Assembly (NCBI GenBank): GCA_903900705.1
Contig: CAIUOG010000172.1
Coordinates: forward strand, 1-64,000
Length of the DNA: 64,000 bases
Direction: 5' to 3'
DNA from: an uncultured Acidobacteriia bacterium
GTDB lineage: Bacteria; Acidobacteriota; Terriglobia; Bryobacterales; Bryobacteraceae
Shown here one piece after another: positions 35,123-43,764 of this stretch (positions are counted from its first letter, which is position 1; every line of letters starts with the position of its first letter). The notes beneath the pieces were generated by a model. It made no database searches, was not told the DNA's origin, and was given only the letters and a program-made list of their open reading frames with translations. The translations under genes and the position numbers were made by a program.

Positions 35123-35157
35123 GGGGCGCTTCGAGGCAACCGCCGGAGCGGCGCCCC
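35123..35157 (+). terminator. Stem-loop after the second pilin gene
   Basis: Arms GGGGCGC and GCGCCCC with a 21-base loop, followed after some bases by T-rich sequence. It may reduce read-through so that pilins are made in excess over the assembly proteins encoded downstream. Confidence 0.45.
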
Positions 35158-35239
35158 GTCATTATCCGGATTTTTATACAAGTTTTTTAACTGATTTACC
35201 GCGGGACAGTTCGCCGCACAGAGGCCAGCAGAGGAAAAG

Positions 35240-36226
35240 ATGAAACGAAGACTGATCAGCGTACTGGCGTTCGCCCTGGCCGTTTCGGCCGGCGCTGCGT
35301 TTGTTCTGTATCAACTCATCTCCTCGAAGGTGAACAGCAATCCCACCGCGGCGCAGCCCACCACCAAAGTCTTCGTCGCCGCCAGAGATCTGGAACTGGG
35401 AGCGCTGATTACGGAAAAGGAAATACGGGTGCAGGACTACCTCACCCCGCCCAGCGGAGCCATCACGAAGAAAGAGGACCTGATCGGCCGCGGCGTCGCG
35501 AATCCCATCCACCAGGATGCGCCGTTCTTTGAAGCCGCGCTGGCCCAGAAGGGTGCGGGCGCTGGTTTCGCTGCGACGATTCCAATCGGGATGCGCGCCT
35601 TTGCCGTCCATGTGAACGAAGTGGTGGGGGTTGCCGGGTTCGTGGTTGCCGGCGCCAAGGTGGATATCCTGGTTTCCGGCGCGCAGCCGGGCGCCTCGGA
35701 AAGCCTGGGCGCGGTGACCAAGACCATGCTGCAGAACATCACTGTGTTGTCCGCCGGACAGAATTTTCAGAAGGATGCCGAGGGCAAACCGGTTCTGGTC
35801 CAGGTTGTGAACCTGCTGGTGACGCCGGAGAAGGCCGAGAAGCTGAATATTGCGACGGAAAACCGGATTCAGCTGGTGTTGCGCAACCCGACCGATAACC
35901 AGATTGTGACGACACCGGGCGCATCGGCCGGCAGCATCTTCACCGGCGCCGCCATTCCGCAACCGAAGCCCGTTGCCCCGATAGGCGAGCCTGTTGCGGC
36001 GAAACCGTTTCGTCCAGCCGACCAGGTCGCGCCTATCCTGCCGCTGGCGCCGGAACCCTCTCGCAACGTCACCATCGAGGTGATCTCGGGCGACCATCGC
36101 AGCGAATCGACCTTCCGCAATCCGGATGCTCCCAGGTCTCGCGCCAACGAGACGCCCCGACCGGAATCCCGGTTGCTTTACCCGCCGGCACAGACCCTCG
36201 CGTCCCCTCAGGAGAGACTGCCGTGA
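35240..36226 (+). CDS. cpaB: Flp pilus assembly protein CpaB/RcpC
   Basis: 328 residues. An N-terminal hydrophobic anchor (RLISVLAFALAVSAGAAFVLY) precedes a SAF domain (KVFVAARDLELGALITEKEIRVQDY) and the RcpC domain with GMRAFAVHVNEVVGVAGFVVAGAKVDIL broken by strands. The C-terminal 90 residues are Pro/Arg-rich and poorly conserved. CpaB stabilises the outer membrane secretin in Tad systems. The GTG of the next gene overlaps its stop (GTGA). Confidence 0.92.
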   Translation: MKRRLISVLAFALAVSAGAAFVLYQLISSKVNSNPTAAQPTTKVFVAARDLELGALITEKEIRVQDYLTPPSGAITKKEDLIGRGVANPIHQDAPFFEAALAQKGAGAGFAATIPIGMRAFAVHVNEVVGVAGFVVAGAKVDILVSGAQPGASESLGAVTKTMLQNITVLSAGQNFQKDAEGKPVLVQVVNLLVTPEKAEKLNIATENRIQLVLRNPTDNQIVTTPGASAGSIFTGAAIPQPKPVAPIGEPVAAKPFRPADQVAPILPLAPEPSRNVTIEVISGDHRSESTFRNPDAPRSRANETPRPESRLLYPPAQTLASPQERLP

Positions 36227-37833
36227 ACACTTCACTCTTAACGCGCCGTCGTCTCACAGACCTGCTGTTGTTGATCGGTATGGCGCTCTGCTGCAACATT
36301 CTGCGGGCGCAGACGCATCCGGCCGTTTCCCGCATTCTGGTGGGAACGGGTAAGACTTACATCCTCGACACCAGCGTCAATATCGAACGCATTGCGATCG
36401 CGTCGCCGGAGATCGCCGAAGCGGTGCCGGTGAATGCGCGCAGCTTAATGGTGAACGGCAAGGTCGCCGGTGAGACCAGTCTGGTGGTCTGGCTGAATGA
36501 CGGTACTCGCCACGAATACGACATCAACGTGCGAATCGCGGCTTCCCGTATCGACGGCGCGATTCGTCAGCTCGAAGAGGAGTTCGGCGGCCGTGTTCAT
36601 GCCGACCTCGACAACACCTCCGTCTATCTGACGGGCACGGTCAAAACCCTTTATGACTCGCAGCGCGCGGTGGCCATCGCGGAAACCCTGGGCCGCGTGA
36701 TCAACCTGCTCCGGGTGGAAGTGCCGCCGCAGGAAGTGCAGATTCTGCTGAAGGTCCGTTTTGCGAACGTGGACCGCACGAAGTCCAAAGATCTGGGTAT
36801 CAATTTCATCGGCGCTCCCAAGGGCTTTCCGTTCGGTTCGCAGACAGGCGCGTACCCCAACGGGACGGTCTCGACCGGCAGCGGAGGCCAATCGACCGTT
36901 TCGCTCACCGATGCGCTGAACCTGCTGTTCTTCGATCCGCAGATCAATGTCGGCGCAACGCTGAAAGATCTGGAAGGCCGCGCGGTGCTGCAGATTCTGG
37001 CGGAACCGAACCTGCTTGCGATGAACGGGCACGAAGCGAGCTTTGTGGCTGGTGGTGAGTTCCCCTATCCGACGCTTTCGGGCGGCGGGTCCGCCGCCAG
37101 TCAGGTAACCATTCAGTTCCGCCAGTTCGGCGTGCAGATTCATTTTCTGCCCACCGTGACGCCCCGGGGCACCATTCGGCTCCACCTGAGTCCGGAAGTG
37201 AGTTCGCTCGACTTTGCCAACGCGCTCACGGCAAACGGGAACACCGTGCCGGCTCTGAACACCCGCAAGGTGGATACCGATATTGAACTCGAAAGCGGAC
37301 AGACTTTCGCCATCGCCGGACTGTTGGATCAGCGGACCACGGAATCGTTCAGCCGCATTCCCGGCCTGGCGGACATCCCGGTTCTGGGCAAGCTGTTCAC
37401 CACCAAAGGCACCACGGCTTCGAACTCGGAACTGCTGATTATCGTGACGCCCGAGTTCGTTGCGCCGATTGCCGATCCCAAACAGGTGCCGGATCTGGAA
37501 CGGCCCACCCCGTTCCTCTCCGGCAAAGGCATCCTGAATGATCCTCCCCGGACGCCGGGCACGGAGGTCACCGGACCTGCGCCGCTCAAGCCGCGTCGCA
37601 GCGAGATTCCGGTGCAGGAAATGCAGCAGTTTGAACTGGACAAGGTGAAGCAGAGCACAACCGGCGGCGGGTCGACCGGCTTCACTCCGGTGGGCGCCGC
37701 GCCGGGTTCGGATCTCTCCGGCTCCGGCGGAGGCGGGACAGGCGTCGGGACTCCGATTACCACGGGACTGCCGGGCGCAGCGGGTCCTGCCACGCAAAAC
37801 GGCGTTGGCGCCGTCATCAAGGCAAAACCATGA
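36223..37833 (+). CDS. cpaC: Flp pilus outer membrane secretin CpaC/RcpA
   Basis: 536 residues with a signal sequence. An N-terminal pilus-assembly/BON-like region (ILVGTGKTYILDTSVNIERIAI) is followed by the secretin homology domain (VLQILAEPNLLAMNGHEASFVAGGEFPYP and SGQTFAIAGLLDQRTTE ... IPVLGKLF). The last 90 residues form a Gly/Pro-rich tail (SGSGGGGTGVGTPITTG). It forms the outer membrane channel for the pilus. GTG start overlapping cpaB; stop overlaps tadZ by ATGA. Confidence 0.93.
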   Translation: MNTSLLTRRRLTDLLLLIGMALCCNILRAQTHPAVSRILVGTGKTYILDTSVNIERIAIASPEIAEAVPVNARSLMVNGKVAGETSLVVWLNDGTRHEYDINVRIAASRIDGAIRQLEEEFGGRVHADLDNTSVYLTGTVKTLYDSQRAVAIAETLGRVINLLRVEVPPQEVQILLKVRFANVDRTKSKDLGINFIGAPKGFPFGSQTGAYPNGTVSTGSGGQSTVSLTDALNLLFFDPQINVGATLKDLEGRAVLQILAEPNLLAMNGHEASFVAGGEFPYPTLSGGGSAASQVTIQFRQFGVQIHFLPTVTPRGTIRLHLSPEVSSLDFANALTANGNTVPALNTRKVDTDIELESGQTFAIAGLLDQRTTESFSRIPGLADIPVLGKLFTTKGTTASNSELLIIVTPEFVAPIADPKQVPDLERPTPFLSGKGILNDPPRTPGTEVTGPAPLKPRRSEIPVQEMQQFELDKVKQSTTGGGSTGFTPVGAAPGSDLSGSGGGGTGVGTPITTGLPGAAGPATQNGVGAVIKAKP

Positions 37834-39104
37834 GCATGGCACCACTCACGGCGGCTCTGGTCATTTCCTCCCGTCAGCTCTGGGAACAGGCGCATGCCTG
37901 CATTCAGAACCTGCCAGTCCGGATCGCTCTGGAGCAAAACGAACCCAGTGACGCCGATGCGCTGCTCGACCGGATTGAACGGCATCGCGTCGATGTGGTC
38001 CTGATTGAAGTGAAGGGCCTCTCGCTGCCGCTCGATGAGTTTGTTCACCGGGTGCATGACACCGCGACGCAGCCGGCCGTCTTTGTGCTGCACCCGGAAG
38101 CCAACGCGCAGCAGATTCTGGAAGCGCTCCGCGCCGGCGCCCGGGAGTTTCTGTACCCGCCCCTGACGGCGACTTTGCGGGAGGCGTTTGAAGGATTATC
38201 GGCGGCCCGTTCGAAGGGGACGGGTGCGAATTCGCCGGGTCTCGGTCGCATTATGGGCTTTCTTTCGGCCCGGGGAGGCTGTGGGGCCACCACGTTTGCC
38301 TGCCACGTGGGCGTTGAGGCGGCGCGTCGTTCGACGCAGCGCACGCTGCTGGCGGATTTCGACCTGGATGCGGGGATGCTGCGCTTCCTGATGAAGTCGA
38401 AGAACACGTGGTCGGTTCGGGACGCGCTCGATAATCTGCACCGGATGGATTCGAACTTCTGGGATGCCCTGGTGTCGAAGCACGGAACGAATCTGGACGT
38501 GATCCCGGCCCCGGACGATCTGGCCGCGCGCCGTCCGGCAGGTGCGCAGGAAGTGGCGCATCTGATGCGTTTTATCCGGTCGCTGTATCCGTTGACGGTG
38601 GTCGATTTCGGTCGTCACATCAGTCCGGCGGCGCTCGATTCGATTCCGGAAATTGACACTCTGTATGTTCTTTCGGCCTCAGAAGGCGATACTCTCGGCC
38701 AGACGCGTGATTGTATTCGCGAACTCCGCGAGCGCGGGCTGGAACAGAGCCGGATTCAGGTGTTGCTGAACCGGATGCCGGAGCGTGGCGCGCCGGAACA
38801 GGCTTCGCTGGAAGATGCTCTGGGTTTTCCGGTTGCAGGGTGCTTTTCGAGCGACTATGTGGCGCTTTACGACGCATGGTCGGAAGGTCACCTGCTCCCT
38901 GGCAGTTCGAAGCTGGGCCGGGAACTGAACACGCTGGCGGCCGCGATTGTGGCCCGGGTCAAAGGTGAGCAGGTACCTCCACCGGTTGCGGCGGCTGCGG
39001 TTGCGGCAAAAGGGCCGGCCACGGGTTTGAAGCGGATTCTTTCGTTCTTCCAGAAAACGGCGTCGCCCGCGCCGGAACCGGGAATTGCAATCGGGCACAG
39101 GTAG
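37830..39104 (+). CDS. tadZ: Pilus assembly localisation ATPase TadZ/CpaE
   Basis: 424 residues. Residues about 5-125 form a receiver-like atypical domain (VVLIEVKG, ALRAGAREFLYPP) and the rest is a MinD/ParA-type ATPase with a deviant Walker A, FLSARGGCGATTFACHVGVEAA, which keeps GGxGxTT but has Ala in place of the final Lys. The switch region is TLLADFDLDAGMLRF. TadZ proteins place the pilus apparatus at the pole. The receiver-like part lacks a convincing phospho-acceptor. Confidence 0.92.
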   Translation: MSMAPLTAALVISSRQLWEQAHACIQNLPVRIALEQNEPSDADALLDRIERHRVDVVLIEVKGLSLPLDEFVHRVHDTATQPAVFVLHPEANAQQILEALRAGAREFLYPPLTATLREAFEGLSAARSKGTGANSPGLGRIMGFLSARGGCGATTFACHVGVEAARRSTQRTLLADFDLDAGMLRFLMKSKNTWSVRDALDNLHRMDSNFWDALVSKHGTNLDVIPAPDDLAARRPAGAQEVAHLMRFIRSLYPLTVVDFGRHISPAALDSIPEIDTLYVLSASEGDTLGQTRDCIRELRERGLEQSRIQVLLNRMPERGAPEQASLEDALGFPVAGCFSSDYVALYDAWSEGHLLPGSSKLGRELNTLAAAIVARVKGEQVPPPVAAAAVAAKGPATGLKRILSFFQKTASPAPEPGIAIGHR

Positions 39105-39125
39105 TCGGGAAACAGGAAAAAGGTC

Positions 39126-40487
39126 ATGGCCAGTTTTCAAAACGGAGTCGCAACGAACGGAGCGCCGGAGGCGGGTTGGGTAACCCGCATGGCGAACCGC
39201 GATTCGAGCGGTGTCGAATACCAGGAACTGAAATTCGCGATTCACCGGAAGCTGCTGGACCGCATCAATCTGGAAGCCCTGTCCTCCCTCGCGGGCGAGC
39301 GGGCGCGTTCGGAAATTCGCTCGGCCGTCGCCAAACTGGTGGACGAAGAGCGCACGCCCCTCAGTCTCTCGGAAAAAGAGCGGGTCATCGAGGAGGTGCT
39401 GGACGAGGTGTTCGGCCTGGGTCCGCTGGAGCCCTTGCTCCGGGATCCCACCGTCTCTGACATTCTGGTGACCACGCCGCGGCTGGTTTATGTGGAACGC
39501 GCCGGAAAACTCTACCGCACGTCGGTGGAATTCAAGGACAATACGCACCTGCTGCGCATCATCGAAAAGGTGGTGGCGCGCGTGGGCCGTCGCGTGGATG
39601 AATCGTCGCCGCTGGTGGATGCCCGTCTGCCGGATGGCTCACGCGTGAATGCCGCCATTCCGCCCGTTGCGGTGGACGGGCCGCTGCTTTCGATCCGCCG
39701 TTTCGGTAAAGACCTGCTGCAGGGCGAGGATCTGGTGAAGAAACTGGCGCTGACCGACGGCATGCTGGAACTGCTCAAGGCCTGTGTCCGGGCGCGTCTC
39801 AATATTGTTATCTGCGGCGGCACCGGCGCTGGTAAGACGACATTGCTCAACGTGTTGTCGAGCTACATTCCGGAAAACGAACGGATTGTCACCATCGAGG
39901 ACGCGGCCGAACTCCGGCTCCGCCAAACGCACGTGGCGCGCATGGAAACCCGGCCCGCCAACATCGAAGGCCAGGGCGCAATTAAGATTCGTGACCTGGT
40001 GATCAACTCCCTCCGTATGCGTCCCGACCGCATCATCGTCGGCGAAGTCCGCAGCGAGGAAGCTCTGGACATGTTGCAGGCCATGAACACGGGCCACGAT
40101 GGGTCGCTCACGACGATCCACTCGAATACTCCTCGCGACGGCGTGGCGCGTCTGGAAGTAATGGTCGGGATGGCGAATGCGAATATGGCGCCGCGCGCCA
40201 TTCGCCAGCAGGTTTCGAGCGCCATCGACCTGATGATTCAGGTTTCGCGCTTCAGCGACGGCTCGCGCAAACTGACCCACATCACGGAATTAGTAGGCCT
40301 TGAAGGCGACCAGATCACCATGCAGGATATCTTCCTGTTTGAAAAATCGGGCGTGGCCGAGAACGGCAAAGTGATGGGACGGTTCCGCGCCACCGGCGTC
40401 CGCCCGCGTTTCTACGAAAAGCTGAAGACTTCCGGAATTATTCTGCCCGCATCGCTGTTCCAGACCGTCGTGGAGATCGGTCAGTAA
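39126..40487 (+). CDS. tadA: Pilus assembly/secretion ATPase TadA/CpaF
   Basis: 453 residues. An N-terminal helical domain is followed by the type II/IV secretion ATPase core: Walker [14 protein letters not shown] (about residues 228-240), an Asp box with [12 protein letters not shown], Walker [26 protein letters not shown], and a His box with [19 protein letters not shown]. It powers Flp pilus extension and possibly retraction. The stop and the tadB start share a base (TAATG). Confidence 0.96.
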   Translation: MASFQNGVATNGAPEAGWVTRMANRDSSGVEYQELKFAIHRKLLDRINLEALSSLAGERARSEIRSAVAKLVDEERTPLSLSEKERVIEEVLDEVFGLGPLEPLLRDPTVSDILVTTPRLVYVERAGKLYRTSVEFKDNTHLLRIIEKVVARVGRRVDESSPLVDARLPDGSRVNAAIPPVAVDGPLLSIRRFGKDLLQGEDLVKKLALTDGMLELLKACVRARLNIVICGGTGAGKTTLLNVLSSYIPENERIVTIEDAAELRLRQTHVARMETRPANIEGQGAIKIRDLVINSLRMRPDRIIVGEVRSEEALDMLQAMNTGHDGSLTTIHSNTPRDGVARLEVMVGMANANMAPRAIRQQVSSAIDLMIQVSRFSDGSRKLTHITELVGLEGDQITMQDIFLFEKSGVAENGKVMGRFRATGVRPRFYEKLKTSGIILPASLFQTVVEIGQ

Positions 40488-41455
40488 TGACAACGATTGT
40501 TGCGTTTTGCTTCCTCGTTATCCTTTCGCTGCTGCTGCTTTCGATCAGCTTCGGCCTGCGTTTTTATGAAACGCGGAGCCGGAACAAGCTGGTATCGATG
40601 CTGCGCACCGTGACGGAGAACGGCGAGGAACATCACGTCAACATTCTGATTGACCCGGACGCGAAGAAAGACAAAGTCGAGAGCCTGTTTGGCGGCGGCA
40701 TCATGAAGGCGCTCGTGAAACTGCTGGGCGAGTCGGGCCTGGACTGGACGGTAAGCCGTTTTGCGATGACCAGCGGCGTGACATTTGTGTTGGGTCTGGT
40801 GGGGGGGCTGATCGCGCCCATCTCGTCAGCGCCGCCATCCGCGCGCATGCTGGGTTTCGGGGCCATCGGGGCGCTGCTGCCTCTGCTCTACGTGCGAAAG
40901 AAGCACTCGGCGCGGATTGATGAACTGGAAAGCCAGTTGCCGGACGCGCTCGACTTTTTGTCGCGCTCCATGCGGGCCGGACACGCGTTTACCATCAGTC
41001 TCGAAATGATCGGCGAAGAAGTGGCCGACCCGCTGGGGCAGGAGTTCCGGGCGCTGTTCAATGAGCAGAATCTGGGTGCGTCGCTCGAAAGATCACTCGA
41101 AAACTTCAACACCAGGGTGCCGTTGCCGGACGTCCGCTTCTTCTCCTCCGCCGTGCTGCTCCAGCGGCAGACGGGCGGGAATCTGAGCGAAATTCTGAAC
41201 CGTCTGTCGCACATCATCCGCGAGCGGTTCCAACTGAAGGGAAAAGTCAAAGCGGCCAGCGCTCATGGCCGTATGACCGCCACGATTCTGACGCTGCTGC
41301 CGATCTGTACGCTGGGCGGTCTGATGGCCAGCTCGCCGGGCTATCTCGATCCGATGTTCAGTGATGACACCGGGCGCAAGTTGCTCGCAGCCGGAGTGCT
41401 CGCGCAGGTGATGGGAAATTTTTTCATCCGGAAGATTATCCGGATCAAGGTCTGA
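40487..41455 (+). CDS. tadB: Pilus assembly inner membrane protein TadB
   Basis: 322 residues. One N-terminal and about three further membrane segments flank a type II secretion F domain (ELESQLPDALDFLSRSMRAGHAFTISLEMIGEEVADPLGQEF, with LSEILNRLSHIIRERFQLKGKV). TadB and TadC form the membrane platform on which the ATPase acts. The start overlaps tadA by one base, and tadC begins one base after the stop. Confidence 0.93.
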   Translation: MTTIVAFCFLVILSLLLLSISFGLRFYETRSRNKLVSMLRTVTENGEEHHVNILIDPDAKKDKVESLFGGGIMKALVKLLGESGLDWTVSRFAMTSGVTFVLGLVGGLIAPISSAPPSARMLGFGAIGALLPLLYVRKKHSARIDELESQLPDALDFLSRSMRAGHAFTISLEMIGEEVADPLGQEFRALFNEQNLGASLERSLENFNTRVPLPDVRFFSSAVLLQRQTGGNLSEILNRLSHIIRERFQLKGKVKAASAHGRMTATILTLLPICTLGGLMASSPGYLDPMFSDDTGRKLLAAGVLAQVMGNFFIRKIIRIKV

Positions 41456-41456
41456 C

Positions 41457-42392
41457 ATGCTGCCCCTTCTCCTTGCCGGTTTCCTGTTCGCGCTGCTGAT
41501 GACCGTGATCTCGATTTACGGGTACCGCGCCTACGTGCGGCCCAGCCGGATTTATGATCGCGTGGGAGGCGTGGCGGATGTGGGCGCGCCGATTGAAGCG
41601 GTGGCAGTGAAGCCGCGGGATATCGTGATCCGCGTGTTTGAGCAGATTGGGGAACAGATCCCCCTCAGCCCGGTGGACCAGACGATCACGCGTCGGGATC
41701 TGGTGATGGCCGGGTTCCGTTCCGAGGGTTCCATCCGGATCTTCTACGGAATCAAGGTCGCGTTTTGCCTGGTGATGTTTGTGTTTGCGCTGATGATGAA
41801 GGATCACATCACGGAAAATCCGGTGCTGCGGATTGTGTTTCTGGTTTTCGGCACCGGCCTTGGCTACTACATGCCGGTGCTCTATCTGGAAAGCCAGGTT
41901 AAGCAGCGCCACGAAAGGCTGCGGCTGGGTTTGCCGGACGCGCTCGACATGATGGTGGTCTCTGTCGAAGCGGGACTCGGTCTTGACCAGGCGCTGCAGT
42001 ACGTCAGCCGCGAGGTGGAGCATCAGCATCAGGATCTGAGCGAGGAATTGGCGCTCGTGGGGCTGGAAATGCGCGCCGGCAAACGCCGCGGTGAGGCGCT
42101 CCGCAATCTGGCGGACCGCACCGGAGAACCGGAACTGAGAAAGCTGGTCGCCATTCTGATCCAGACCGACCGGTTTGGCACCAGCATGGGGGAAAGCCTG
42201 CGCACTCACTCGGACTTCATGAGAATGCGCCGGAAGCAGGAGGCGGAGGAACGGGCGGCGAAGGTGGGCGTGAAGCTGGTGTTTCCGATCTTCTTCTTTA
42301 TTCTGCCGTCCATGATGATTGTGTCGGCCGGTCCGGCACTGCTCAAGGTTTTCCGGGATTTGTTCCCGATGATGCAGAATTTCGGCAAGTAG
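41457..42392 (+). CDS. tadC: Pilus assembly inner membrane protein TadC
   Basis: 311 residues. Type II secretion F domain (RLRLGLPDALDMMVVSVEAGLGLDQALQYVSREV, then LRTHSDFMRMRRKQEAEERAAKVGVKLVFP) and about four membrane segments. It is homologous to TadB and completes the platform. After it the operon continues with two tiny membrane protein genes rather than with tadD or pseudopilin genes. Confidence 0.93.
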   Translation: MLPLLLAGFLFALLMTVISIYGYRAYVRPSRIYDRVGGVADVGAPIEAVAVKPRDIVIRVFEQIGEQIPLSPVDQTITRRDLVMAGFRSEGSIRIFYGIKVAFCLVMFVFALMMKDHITENPVLRIVFLVFGTGLGYYMPVLYLESQVKQRHERLRLGLPDALDMMVVSVEAGLGLDQALQYVSREVEHQHQDLSEELALVGLEMRAGKRRGEALRNLADRTGEPELRKLVAILIQTDRFGTSMGESLRTHSDFMRMRRKQEAEERAAKVGVKLVFPIFFFILPSMMIVSAGPALLKVFRDLFPMMQNFGK

Positions 42393-42438
42393 CGCCCTTG
42401 AATCCGGCCGGGGCCACGAATTCGACGAGGAGAAACTT

Positions 42439-42546
42439 ATGAACGATATGAGTCAGATGATCACCCAGGCCATTATGTGGACGCTCACGGCCGGCGCTTT
42501 GTTGCTCTTTGTGCAGCGCCGCCGCAAGCGCAAGAGCAACTACTAA
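42439..42546 (+). CDS. Tiny one-helix membrane protein A (35 residues)
   Basis: Not previously obvious because of its size. The ATG follows AGGAG at six bases. The product is MNDMSQMITQAIMWTLTAGA, a continued hydrophobic helix (LLLF), then VQRRRKRKSNY. The layout is a short polar N-terminus, one membrane helix and a strongly basic C-terminus, which predicts N-out/C-in. It is clearly related to the second tiny gene 165 bases downstream (shared QAI-x-W and RR-x-KRK). It starts 47 bases after tadC on the same strand, so it is probably part of the pilus transcript. No family recognised. Confidence 0.7.
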   Translation: MNDMSQMITQAIMWTLTAGALLLFVQRRRKRKSNY

Positions 42547-42588
42547 GGATCTCCGCTACAAAAAAGATTTCCAGCAGTTCCGGAGGTT

Positions 42589-42618
42589 CCCGGCAGGAGG
42601 GCGCGGTCCCCTGCCGGG
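42589..42618 (+). other. 9-bp perfect hairpin between the tiny membrane genes
   Basis: Arms CCCGGCAGG and CCTGCCGGG with a 12-base loop. The 3' arm abuts a very strong Shine-Dalgarno (GGGGAGGAGG) of an 11-codon open frame. It may act as an attenuator, an mRNA processing site or a translational switch. Confidence 0.5.
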
Positions 42619-42630
42619 GAGGAGGCAAGT

Positions 42631-42666
42631 ATGACAAACTGGCGTCAGCCGGGCCGCGCACACTAG
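42631..42666 (+). CDS. Possible 11-residue leader peptide ORF
   Basis: ATG to TAG encoding MTNWRQPGRAH. The Shine-Dalgarno AGGAGG lies five bases upstream, better than that of most genes here. It sits between a perfect hairpin and the second tiny membrane gene, the arrangement of a regulatory leader. Expression is unproven, and a chance ORF is possible. Confidence 0.3.
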   Translation: MTNWRQPGRAH

Positions 42667-42710
42667 ACCGAAACTTGAAGACCGACAGAAAGAAAAAGGA
42701 GACTTGAACA

Positions 42711-42809
42711 ATGAACAACACAGTGATGCAGGCCATTCTCTGGATCGTAGCCGGGTTTTTCCTGACTCTGCTTATCATCCGCCGCGGCAAGCGCAAGGCT
42801 TCCCGCTAA
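42711..42809 (+). CDS. Tiny one-helix membrane protein B (32 residues)
   Basis: The ATG follows AAGGAG at nine bases. The product begins MNNTVMQAILWIVAGFFLTL, continues LLII and ends RRGKRKASR. The same layout as protein A: a few polar residues, one membrane helix, and a basic tail placed inside by the positive-inside rule. Residues M-x-QAI-x-W and RR-x-KRK are shared with protein A, so the two are paralogues. It is followed 23 bases later by the squalene-cyclase-like gene. It might be an accessory subunit of the pilus platform or a regulator of it. Confidence 0.7.
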   Translation: MNNTVMQAILWIVAGFFLTLLIIRRGKRKASR

Positions 42810-42832
42810 ACACTCATCCCGAAGGGGAAACA

Positions 42833-43684
42833 GTGGACTGGAAGTCGCAACAAAATCCTGACGGGGGCTGGGCTTACGGACTGAGCGGTTCCGGGAAGAG
42901 AACCTCGTGGACCGAGCCAACAGTACTGGTGCTGCTGGCTCAGTCCGTAAACGGCATGTCCCCGCAGGGTGGCGAGCGCGAAATTTTCGCGGGCGGAATG
43001 CGGTTTCTCCGCTCGATGGAGGGGCGTGACGGAGGTTTCAGGCCACAGCCTGAAGTCCGTGAAAGCACCTGGGTTACAGCCGTTGCCGCGCTGCTGCCGG
43101 AGGAAACTCTGGGTGCGGAACGTTATCGTCGGGCGATCGACTGGCTGAAAGGCCAGACGGGCAGGGAATCGGGCTGGAGCTTTCAGCTGCAACAGCGCTT
43201 GCAGGGCAACAAAGCCGATTATCCCAGGGGTTGGCCATGGTTTCCGGGGGCAGCGGCGTGGGTGATCCCCACGTCGCTGGGAATGATGGCCTTCGACCGC
43301 GCTCTGACGCGCAGCGCGCAATTTCGTGATGACCGGGAGTTGAAAGAACGCCTGCGGGATGGGCGGAAGTATCTGCTCTCCCGGATGTGCGCCGATGGTG
43401 GCTGGAACCACGGCTCGAATGAAGCGCTGGGTTTCAGCGGAGATTCTTATCCGGAGACCACGGGTATCGCGCTGGCCGCTCTGAAAGGGCTGCCGCTTTC
43501 CCCGCAACTCGAAAAAGGCAAAGCGGCTGCGCGCCGCCACCTGGCTTCCTGCAGGACCGCGGAAGGAATTGCGTGGCTGCGCATAGGCCTTGCCGCGCAG
43601 GGCGAAAAGGTGCGGTCGGCTTATCAGCCGGTCTGCAGGACGGTAATGGACGAAGCATTGATGGTTCTGGCGGAGAATGCATGA
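42833..43684 (+). CDS. Prenyltransferase/squalene-cyclase-like repeat protein
   Basis: 283 residues from a GTG with the Shine-Dalgarno GAAGGGG; longer upstream starts run through tiny gene B. Several alpha/alpha-barrel repeats with QW-like motifs are visible: QNPDGGWAYG, EGRDGGFRPQPEV, ADGGWNHGSNEALG. There is no DxDD or other cyclase catalytic motif and the protein is less than half the length of squalene-hopene cyclase, so it is a single-barrel repeat protein of unknown activity. The TGA overlaps an ATG (ATGA) but the frame that follows is only 21 codons. Confidence 0.7.
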   Translation: MDWKSQQNPDGGWAYGLSGSGKRTSWTEPTVLVLLAQSVNGMSPQGGEREIFAGGMRFLRSMEGRDGGFRPQPEVRESTWVTAVAALLPEETLGAERYRRAIDWLKGQTGRESGWSFQLQQRLQGNKADYPRGWPWFPGAAAWVIPTSLGMMAFDRALTRSAQFRDDRELKERLRDGRKYLLSRMCADGGWNHGSNEALGFSGDSYPETTGIALAALKGLPLSPQLEKGKAAARRHLASCRTAEGIAWLRIGLAAQGEKVRSAYQPVCRTVMDEALMVLAENA

Positions 43685-43764
43685 TGTACTGGCCGTTTGA
43701 CTGGCCCGCAAGGGCTGCGATCGTGATCCCCCGAAAAGCGGGATAATGGAAACTGAGCTTGCAC

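Noticed and set aside
37830-38210. Functional receiver domain in TadZ
   Set aside because: The N-terminal domain has the fold pattern but no convincing acidic pair and phospho-acceptor; treated as the usual atypical TadZ receiver.
43681-43746. 21-codon ORF overlapping the stop of the squalene-cyclase-like gene (ATGA)
   Set aside because: Starts MMYWPFDW but has no homologue pattern, no membrane helix and no own ribosome site; chance is more likely.
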